From Pseudobutyrivibrio ruminis CF1b (GTDB lineage Bacteria > Bacillota > Clostridia > Lachnospirales > Lachnospiraceae), in NCBI RefSeq assembly GCF_000424005.1, contig NZ_AUJB01000017.1:62001-126000 (forward strand): a stretch of DNA of 64,000 nucleotides, read 5' to 3'. The position numbers and the translations under genes are program-made. Shown here piece after piece: positions 58,400-64,000 of the stretch. Under the pieces are notes generated by a model. The model was not told where the DNA came from, did not search any database, and saw only the letters and a list, made by a program, of their open reading frames with translations. Within the stretch, counting starts at the first letter, position 1. The number at the start of each line of letters is the position of its first letter.

Positions 58400-59188
58400 T
58401 TATTTGCTGTTAACGTTGACACTGCCAAAAGCACAATCAACATCAATATTTTTTCTTTCTGTACTAGGAGCATCAATATCTACATCACCAAAATCGCATG
58501 CACACTCAATCTGGTCGTAAGTACCTGTAATATCAATATCACCTGCATTTGCACTTACCTCAGCTGACTTAGCTGTAGAATCCATAAGATTGAGATCACC
58601 TGCATTTGCATCGATACCAATTTTTTCTGCTGTCACATTCTTTACATCGATGTCTCCTGCGTTAGCATCAATATCAATCTTCTCAGCTGTAATATTATTA
58701 ATATCGATATCTCCAGCATTTGCATCGATATCAAAATCATCTGCCTGAATATCCTTGATATCAATATCTCCTGCTGCAATGTCAATCTTTAGAGAGTCTA
58801 ACTTTGTATTGTTTGGGACAACTATATCTAGCTTATAACCATCAAGGTTCTTCTTATGCTTAGCACTATCTTTCTGAACAATTGTAAGCTTTCCACCTTT
58901 AAGCTCTACAGTTGGCTCATACTTTTCAGGGAAGCTTGAATCTACAGAAAGCTGGCTGCCATACTTGATATTAATATCAGCTGCACTCATATCGATGACA
59001 ATATCTGTTACCTTTTCATTTGAAAAATCATAATTCCTTGTCTCTGAATTTCCGTTGTGCCAGCCGTCACTGAACCAGCTAAAACCGCCAAAGTTCATAA
59101 TGTGTCCCCACATAGCTGCCACTACAATAATTAGTGTAACCAACCATATTATAACTAAATATTTCTTAGTCCATTTCTTATTTTCCAT
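58400..59188 (-). CDS. Membrane-anchored DUF4097-type repeat protein
   Basis: A 262-residue protein: N-terminal helix (about 9-30), outside domain made of repeating beta strands. From about residue 125 there are five to six 19-residue repeats with core ANAGDIDI (IDANAGDIDINNITAEK and variants), predicted to stack as a beta-solenoid. DUF4097 proteins (putative adhesin/LiaX-like) are often encoded with PadR and HAAS-domain genes, as here. Possible role in envelope stress response. Repeats are near identical in the middle and diverge towards the end. Confidence 0.8.
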   Translation of the reverse strand: MENKKWTKKYLVIIWLVTLIIVVAAMWGHIMNFGGFSWFSDGWHNGNSETRNYDFSNEKVTDIVIDMSAADINIKYGSQLSVDSSFPEKYEPTVELKGGKLTIVQKDSAKHKKNLDGYKLDIVVPNNTKLDSLKIDIAAGDIDIKDIQADDFDIDANAGDIDINNITAEKIDIDANAGDIDVKNVTAEKIGIDANAGDLNLMDSTAKSAEVSANAGDIDITGTYDQIECACDFGDVDIDAPSTERKNIDVDCAFGSVNVNSK

Positions 59189-59191
59189 TGC

Positions 59192-60160
59192 TTAATCCTC
59201 CTCCGCTGCCAATACAACCTCTAACAATCTGTGTGCGATTGCACCTATTACCCAAATCATCCATGTGATATGCCAATCCATAGTAACGAAACTGATAATA
59301 AGATATAAACAGGTAACTGTTGGCCAGTAAACTTCCATAACGCCCTCTGCAAATTTATTTACATACACGATATCACCTTTATCCTTTCCATAACTACCAC
59401 TGATTGTCTTTGAATCATTAAGCTTTAAAACCTTTTCATAGCTTCCCATTACTGTAGTCGCATATATAATCAAGCAAACACCTGCACCTACGAAATAGAA
59501 TAAGCAATTAGAAACGATATCAATATCAATTGCTGCTGTAGGAATCCATAATATGAATAACATAATTGCTACAGCAATCATTATTGCATGTGGAACTTTG
59601 AAGTCTCTCTTTTTGCTCTTTACCATATCTGCAGTAGAAAGGTCAATCTGGCAAAGCTCCTTATCTAAAAATCTCCAATCATTACCTCTGATGCCTGCAA
59701 ATACAAATAATGCAACTGCAACTGCGATGCTGATAAACATTCCTGTTACACCAAGACCATCTCCTACCTCTCCTCTAAGAAGGAATTCAAAAAGAATTGG
59801 CCATGTAACTGATGTGATGCAAAGTAGCACGCCGATACCGATTAATAATCCATTTCCCTTCATTACATTTAAGTAATCCTCTACCTCTTCCATTCTAAGG
59901 AAGCGACGTGGCTTTGATTCTTCTCTCTCGTGTGTCTCCTGAAGCGCCTTTGTAAGTCCAAGATCCTCAGCAAGCTCATCGAGATTTCCGAACTCTGCAA
60001 TAACTGTTCCAACTGCCTGATTTTCATTTACCCCATCAGCAATCATCTCATTAAATTTATCTTCCATCATAGAAAGCAACTCAGCCTTAGCTTTCTTAAC
60101 CTCTGGAGTATTTGGCATATTTGCGAACATTGTCTCCAAATAGTTTTTTATTGTTTCCAT
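59192..60160 (-). CDS. HAAS/DUF1700-domain membrane protein
   Basis: A 322-residue protein with an N-terminal cytosolic helical domain (about 1-85) of the HAAS/DUF1700 kind (ELLSMMEDKFNEMIADGVNENQAVGTVIAEFG), a charged linker, then about six helices in two groups (about 105-165 and 200-315). HAAS proteins pair with PadR regulators, probably by sequestering or tuning them at the membrane. It lies between PadR and the DUF4097 protein in a tight operon. Confidence 0.82.
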   Translation of the reverse strand: METIKNYLETMFANMPNTPEVKKAKAELLSMMEDKFNEMIADGVNENQAVGTVIAEFGNLDELAEDLGLTKALQETHEREESKPRRFLRMEEVEDYLNVMKGNGLLIGIGVLLCITSVTWPILFEFLLRGEVGDGLGVTGMFISIAVAVALFVFAGIRGNDWRFLDKELCQIDLSTADMVKSKKRDFKVPHAIMIAVAIMLFILWIPTAAIDIDIVSNCLFYFVGAGVCLIIYATTVMGSYEKVLKLNDSKTISGSYGKDKGDIVYVNKFAEGVMEVYWPTVTCLYLIISFVTMDWHITWMIWVIGAIAHRLLEVVLAAEED

Positions 60161-60183
60161 ATATGTTCTCCTATCTTCTCCTG

Positions 60184-60525
60184 TTATTGTTCTTCTATAA
60201 ATCGTTCAATAACTTCTTTTGTTAGTTCCCACTCTTCACATTTCTCTCGGTAAAAATCTTTACCAGCGTCTGTGACTCTGTAATAAGTTCTCTTTTTTCC
60301 GTTCCCCTCTGGATCCGGGTCTGCTACGAAGGATTCTATGTATCCGTTTTTCTCCATTCGGGTGAAGGCCGAATAAAGTGTGGTCTCCTTGATTATGTAT
60401 TTCTCTTCTGAGATTTTCTTTATCTGCTTTGAGATTTCATAACCATAGGATGGCTCTTTAATAAGGATGCTAAGAATCATGGTGTCGTTGTAGCCTCGGA
60501 TTACGTCACTACTGATTTCGCCCAT
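60184..60525 (-). CDS. PadR-family transcriptional regulator
   Basis: A 113-residue winged-helix repressor (MILSILIKEPSYGYEISKQI at about residues 16-35; TLYSAFTRMEKNGYIES about 49; GKKRTYYRVTDAGKDFY about 76) with a short C-terminal dimer helix, i.e. subfamily s2. First gene of the PadR-HAAS-DUF4097 operon and probably autoregulatory, given the repeat operator and promoter directly upstream. Confidence 0.93.
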   Translation of the reverse strand: MGEISSDVIRGYNDTMILSILIKEPSYGYEISKQIKKISEEKYIIKETTLYSAFTRMEKNGYIESFVADPDPEGNGKKRTYYRVTDAGKDFYREKCEEWELTKEVIERFIEEQ

Positions 60526-60542
60526 ATTAACCTCCTTTATCT

Positions 60543-60584
60543 GTCGTACTATGTCTATCGTACTTTGCGTGTCGTACTACGTCT
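60543..60584. promoter_or_regulatory. Operator array of three 14-bp repeats
   Basis: Three contiguous 14-bp units: GTCGTACTATGTCT (60543-60556), ATCGTACTTTGCGT (60557-60570), GTCGTACTACGTCT (60571-60584). They lie between the padR promoter and its ribosome site. Likely PadR-binding sites, inferred from position. Confidence 0.65.
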
Positions 60585-60610
60585 GATGAAGTATTTCATC
60601 TGTTGAAGTA

Positions 60611-60639
60611 AATATACTACGACAGACAAAGTATGTCAA
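60611..60639 (-). promoter_or_regulatory. padR operon promoter with operator element in the spacer
   Basis: On the minus strand TTGACA (60634-60639), 17-bp spacer, TATATT (60611-60616). The spacer contains GTCTGTCGTAG, a relative of the 14-bp repeats downstream, so a repressor there would cover the polymerase site. Confidence 0.8.
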
Positions 60640-60667
60640 CACCTTTTTGTAAAATTTTTTTTATACA

Positions 60668-60704
60668 ACAAAAAAGCTATCTGAAACTTTCGTTCCAGAT
60701 AGCT
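60668..60704 (-). terminator. Terminator of the 45-residue protein gene
   Basis: On the minus strand AGCTATCTGGAAC-GAAA-GTTTCAGATAGCT followed by TTTTTTG. Strong stem with GAAA tetraloop, 16 bp after the stop codon. Confidence 0.93.
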
Positions 60705-60720
60705 CAATGTGCGATACTTT

Positions 60721-60858
60721 TTATACTGCATTCACTGCAACAACTCTAAGCTCATTGCTTGAGATAAACTCTGTTTTAATCCCCACTCTGTTAAGCTCAA
60801 AAGCCTTTCTAAAAACTTCCTCCAATGTTGCACACTTAATGATTTCGCCGATCTTCAT
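60721..60858 (-). CDS. 45-residue protein of unknown function
   Basis: A short gene with a strong ribosome site (GAGGAGGAG, then ATG seven bases on), a downstream terminator and an activator-type promoter. The product begins MKIGEIIKCATLEEVFRKAF and ends ELRVVAVNAV; it would fold as a helix (about 10-24) followed by two strands (about 26-43). Soluble, no signal peptide or membrane helix. No family recognised. The complete set of signals around it argues that it is real. Confidence 0.7.
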   Translation of the reverse strand: MKIGEIIKCATLEEVFRKAFELNRVGIKTEFISSNELRVVAVNAV

Positions 60859-60942
60859 TTTCTAACTCCTCCTCGTAATTTGTTTTCACTAGTCTTTTTA
60901 TCGGACGTGTTCTTTTTTTCTTTAGTCCTTTTTACAAAAAAA

Positions 60943-60978
60943 AATATATCATAACTTTTATCACACAAGTATCACACT
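60943..60978 (-). promoter_or_regulatory. Direct-repeat activator-type promoter 2
   Basis: Plus-strand TATCACAC (60959-60966), AAG, TATCACAC (60970-60977), with -10-like TATATT on the minus strand (60943-60948) exactly 10 bp away. Same arrangement and near-identical sequence as promoter 58301-58336. Confidence 0.55.
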
Positions 60979-60984
60979 AAAAAT

Positions 60985-61081
60985 GGCCAATCTGTTACAG
61001 TCACAAGCCATAATATTTCTACATTCAGCTGAAGAAAGCTTCATTTAAGAAATATTAGAGCTTGTTACCTACAGATTGGCC
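60985..61081 (-). repeat. Dispersed structured hairpin element, copy C
   Basis: A 97-nt hairpin 14 bp after the mutS2 stop. Perfect 11-bp outer arms GGCCAATCTGT / ACAGATTGGCC enclose the shared core (CACAAGCC, ATAATATTTCT, CAGCTGAAGAAAGCTT, AGAAATATTAGAGCTTGTTACCT). On the minus strand it runs into ATTTTTAG. Same family as 22478 and 27758, with a wholly different arm sequence. Confidence 0.75.
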
Positions 61082-61095
61082 TCAATATTCTACAT

Positions 61096-63570
61096 TTATT
61101 TAAAAGTTACAATCGTAACGCCGGCGTCGCCTTCTCCGAATTCTCCAAGGTGGAATTCAGCTACATTTTTACATTTGCGAAGGTACTGCTGCACACCAGC
61201 TCGGAGGGCTCCGGTACCCTTTCCATGAACAACTCGAACTGAGGTAAGGTGGCTGATGTATGCATCATCAAGATACTTCTCCAGCTTTGCGATACCTTCA
61301 TCAACTGTGCATCCAAGAAGATTAATTTCTGGTGAAATAGATGCTGCCTTATTGAATCCGCCGTAAGTCATATTCTTGACTCTTGTGCCCTTCTTAGGAA
61401 CAAACTTATCCTCTTCCTCTATAAGCACAAGGTCCTTGATATTTACAGTGGACTTCATAATACCCATCTGTACTGTCACATCGCCCTTAGCGTTAGGAGC
61501 GGTACAAACATTTCCTGTGAGATTCATAGAAAGTACCTTTACCTTGTCTCCCACACGGAGATTTGTAGGTACGTTGTGGTTCTCCTGAACCTCCTGCTTT
61601 TCCTTGGCCTTGCTCTTAGCTTTGTTGATACCCTGACCAAGGGCTGCACGCTTAGCCTCCATGGCAGAAATATTTCCGCCACCCTTGCCAAATTTATTAA
61701 AGTCGCGAATGGTCTCATCCGCAATGTCCTTGGCCTCCTGAAGGATAGCTGCTGCATCTTCGTGTGCCTGACGGATAAGTTCCTCACGCTGAGTCTTAAT
61801 CTTCTCTTCTTTTGCTGTAGCACTGGCAAGCTTTGCCTCTGCCTCTTTTAAAGCTGCGGCTGCCTCTGCTGCATCCTCCTCTACCTGATGACGCTTCTGC
61901 TCCAGATCAACCATCAAATCTTCAAAAGACTTGTCATCCTCTGACAATCGTCCCTGGGCATCCTCAATTAAGTCTGCTGGAATTCCAAGCTTAGAAGAAA
62001 TAGCAAATGCGTTAGACTTTCCAGGCACACCAATAATTAAGTGATATGTAGGGCTGAGGGTCTCAAGGGAGAATTCACATGAAGCATTCTCAACACCCTC
62101 TGTTGAAAGAGCATATACCTTAAGCTCACTGTAGTGAGTGGTAGCCATAGTCCTAACATCTAATACATGAAGTCTGTCTAAAATAGACTGGGCAAGGGCT
62201 GCACCTTCCTTAGGATCTGTACCAGCACAAAGCTCATCAATAAGGATAAGGAACTGTGGAACTTTCTGCTCCTCCTTTGTTCCGTGAATTACCTTTGAAT
62301 GTACAAAGTCCTTCTTATTTTCTGCATTAAGCTTCTCAGTCTCCTTTGAGTAGCTTCCACCATTGATTGCTTCTAAAATGTGGACAATGTTAACCATATG
62401 AGATGAGAATGTGGAAAGTGACTGCTCGATAGACTGCTCGTCACCAATATCTGCATAAACATCATCAAATACTGCCACCTGGCTTCTATCCTTTGCAGGA
62501 ATATGAAGACCAGCCTGTGCCATGAGTGTAAGAAGACCACATGTTTTAAGTGAGACAGTCTTACCACCAGTGTTAGGACCTGTAACAAGAAGAAGATTGT
62601 AATCCTCTCCAAGTTTAATATCTGTAGCAACAACCTTCTTAGGGTCAAGAAGTGGATGTCTTGCTCCGCGAAGGTTAATGATTCCATCCTCATTAAACTC
62701 TGGGCTGCTTGCGTTAAGCTCGATTGCATAACGGCCCTTTGCAAGAATGAAATCAATCTCTGTAAGCAATTCGTAATTACGAATTATTCCTTCAGAAGCA
62801 TCAGCTATCTTATTTGAAAGAATAGCAAGGATACGCTCTATCTCATCCTGCTCACGTACCTGTAGCTCGCGCATCTCATTATTTAAATCGACAGCCTGCA
62901 TAGGCTCAATAAAAAATGTAGAACCTGTTGAAGACTGGTCATGAACCATACCTGGCACTCTTGATTTGTAGTCAGCACGGACAGGTAGACAGAATCTGCC
63001 ACCTCGAACTGTAACTACTGGCTCCTGCAAATAGCCTCTTGTAGTGCTGTTATTAAGCATGGAATTCATTACGCTCTTAATCTTCTCATTAGTGCGCTGC
63101 ATTCCCTTTCTGATATCGTAGAGGGCTGTGCTGGCATCATCTGCGATTGTCTCCTCATCGATGATACATCTTCTGATTTCATTTAGAATCTGCACCTCTG
63201 GAGAAAGGCCATTGAAATAGAAGCTGAGGGCATCCTCTTCCTCCATCTGCTTGCCGTATGCAGCCACGCGCTTTGTAACCTCAAGAACATTTGCCACTGC
63301 AAGAATCTCCTCAATGCTCAGAGAAGAACCAAGCTCTAATCTGGCAAGTGACGGACGCAAATCAGTGGTACCGCTGGCGCTTACATCTGAAAACTTTACA
63401 AGACGATTAAAAGCGCAGGCAGTCTCCTGCTGCATCACCTTGATTTCCTCGATATCGTTAATAGGAAGAAGCTGCTTACAACGAAGCTTTCCTGACTCAC
63501 ATGTAGCCAGCTCCGATAACCTGTTTATTATCTTGTCATATTCTAGTGTTTTTAATACTTTTAAGTTCAT
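61096..63570 (-). CDS. mutS2: MutS2 endonuclease/ATPase
   Basis: An 824-residue MutS2, which acts on recombination intermediates and, in Bacillus, on collided ribosomes. Core and lever domains (1-310), ATPase with Walker A VTGPNTGGKTVSLKT (about residue 333) and Walker B LILIDELCAGTDP (about 444), long coiled coil (about 520-640), and C-terminal Smr nuclease domain with VRVVHGKGTGALRAGVQ (about 782). Slightly longer than the usual 780-790 residues, by an insertion near 410-430 (SYSKETEKLNAENKKDF). The gene stands alone. Confidence 0.95.
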   Translation of the reverse strand: MNLKVLKTLEYDKIINRLSELATCESGKLRCKQLLPINDIEEIKVMQQETACAFNRLVKFSDVSASGTTDLRPSLARLELGSSLSIEEILAVANVLEVTKRVAAYGKQMEEEDALSFYFNGLSPEVQILNEIRRCIIDEETIADDASTALYDIRKGMQRTNEKIKSVMNSMLNNSTTRGYLQEPVVTVRGGRFCLPVRADYKSRVPGMVHDQSSTGSTFFIEPMQAVDLNNEMRELQVREQDEIERILAILSNKIADASEGIIRNYELLTEIDFILAKGRYAIELNASSPEFNEDGIINLRGARHPLLDPKKVVATDIKLGEDYNLLLVTGPNTGGKTVSLKTCGLLTLMAQAGLHIPAKDRSQVAVFDDVYADIGDEQSIEQSLSTFSSHMVNIVHILEAINGGSYSKETEKLNAENKKDFVHSKVIHGTKEEQKVPQFLILIDELCAGTDPKEGAALAQSILDRLHVLDVRTMATTHYSELKVYALSTEGVENASCEFSLETLSPTYHLIIGVPGKSNAFAISSKLGIPADLIEDAQGRLSEDDKSFEDLMVDLEQKRHQVEEDAAEAAAALKEAEAKLASATAKEEKIKTQREELIRQAHEDAAAILQEAKDIADETIRDFNKFGKGGGNISAMEAKRAALGQGINKAKSKAKEKQEVQENHNVPTNLRVGDKVKVLSMNLTGNVCTAPNAKGDVTVQMGIMKSTVNIKDLVLIEEEDKFVPKKGTRVKNMTYGGFNKAASISPEINLLGCTVDEGIAKLEKYLDDAYISHLTSVRVVHGKGTGALRAGVQQYLRKCKNVAEFHLGEFGEGDAGVTIVTFK

Positions 63571-63734
63571 AATTCACTCCGAAAATAAAAATTACCTGTG
63601 ATGACCTCAATCATAAGGTTTTTATTATAAAAATGCAAATTAATACACACATTATCCTGTATAATTTCGGCATTTTTATTATTTCATATTTCCTTGACAA
63701 CAGTTATAATGTGCGCGTTATTTTTTATACTTAT

Positions 63735-63754
63735 TTATAATTGCGGAATTATAA
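63735..63754. promoter_or_regulatory. Palindrome upstream of the AMP-binding enzyme gene
   Basis: TTATAATT-GCGG-AATTATAA, a perfect 8-bp dyad extended by ATACTTA / TAAGTAT, lying 28 bp before the start codon. Could be a TetR-type operator or a 5' UTR hairpin. A TATAAT box occurs at about 63704-63709, upstream of it. Confidence 0.45.
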
Positions 63755-63781
63755 GTATTTTAAGTTTTAAGGGAGAATGAA

Positions 63782-64000
63782 ATGGTAGAATTATTGAAAC
63801 TTATTGAGAGCTATGGAGATGCTCCAGCTTTCAAAAACTTGGCTGGTGAAAACAGCTTTGAAGTTACTTACAGACAGTATCTTAACAAGATGAAGGCTTG
63901 TGCTTACAACCTTCAGCAGACTTTCGGTGATCTCACAGGAAAGCACATCGGTATCATGGCCGACAGCAATTACGAGTACACAGTTATCCTCGGTGCTGTT
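63782..64000 (+). CDS. AMP-binding (acyl-CoA synthetase-like) enzyme, 3' end cut off
   Basis: First 73 residues of an adenylate-forming enzyme. Start MVELLKLIESYGDAPAFKN, followed by the family pattern VTYRQYLNKMKACAYNL and KHIGIMADSNYEYTVILGAV, as in long-chain acyl-CoA ligases and AMP-dependent synthetases. AGGGAG site precedes the ATG. The catalytic motifs are beyond the window, so substrate class is unknown. Confidence 0.8.
   Translation, partial: MVELLKLIESYGDAPAFKNLAGENSFEVTYRQYLNKMKACAYNLQQTFGDLTGKHIGIMADSNYEYTVILGAV

Overview
ORGANISM. The window is AT-rich chromosomal DNA of a low-GC Gram-positive anaerobe, most likely a Lachnospiraceae member of the Butyrivibrio/Pseudobutyrivibrio type. 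This is inferred from the four-Cys (zinc) S14, the Firmicutes-style S10 cluster, strong AGGAGG ribosome sites, YhaM, MutS2 and a YesMN-type two-component system, a lysine riboswitch, and plant-polysaccharide enzymes including a GH3 glucosidase with swapped domains. No phage, insertion sequence, CRISPR array, rRNA or tRNA was seen. LAYOUT. 1-7300: S10-spc ribosomal operon on the minus strand (rpsJ to rpsH, rpsH cut by the window edge), with a promoter, a structured leader, and a second structured spacer between rpsJ and rplC. 7.4-11.2 kb: RNA-type methyltransferase, MATE exporter, diguanylate cyclase. 11.3-21.8 kb: sugar-uptake locus made of an ABC importer of the galactofuranose type (ytfQ-ytfR-ytfT-yjfF-like), a divergent GntR/LacI-hybrid regulator facing repeated operator-like sites, and a response regulator/histidine kinase/second binding-protein operon that looks like a three-component sugar sensor. 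21.8-28.8 kb: kinase-like protein, SLC13/ArsB-type permease, domain-swapped GH3, metF, cysE. 28.8-39.2 kb: cell-surface and unknown genes (RsiV-like lipoprotein, P1 peptidase, flotillin, a large papain-like secreted protease with Cys-rich repeats, and a 758-residue cyclic-nucleotide-binding-fold protein of unknown role). 39.3-42.1 kb: secreted GH53 galactanase. 42.4-46.8 kb: MFS, upp, uraA, TraX. 46.8-49.5 kb: lysine riboswitch, dapA and an NhaC-family transporter. 49.6-55.3 kb: amidase, K+ channel, GGDEF-REC protein, rlmD, yhaM. 55.5-57.5 kb: GH42 beta-galactosidase. 57.6-60.9 kb: secreted protein, PadR/HAAS/DUF4097 operon with a repeat operator, and a 45-residue protein. 61-64 kb: mutS2 and the start of an AMP-binding enzyme. 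HOW IT FITS. The secreted GH53 can cut galactan, the GH42 can release galactose inside the cell, and the ABC importer with its sensor could handle a related pentose/hexose or furanose sugar. Substrates are inferred, not shown. MOST NOTABLE. (1) Three intergenic 92-97 nt hairpins share a conserved core, while their outer arms are unrelated in sequence yet complementary within each copy, with paired substitutions in the core stem. Each sits at the 3' end of a gene. (2) Two promoters carry the same 11-bp-period direct repeat exactly 10 bp from a -10 box, suggesting an unknown OmpR/PhoB-type regulon that covers a secreted protein and a 45-residue protein. (3) A PadR operon has three contiguous 14-bp repeats downstream of its promoter and a related inverted element inside it.
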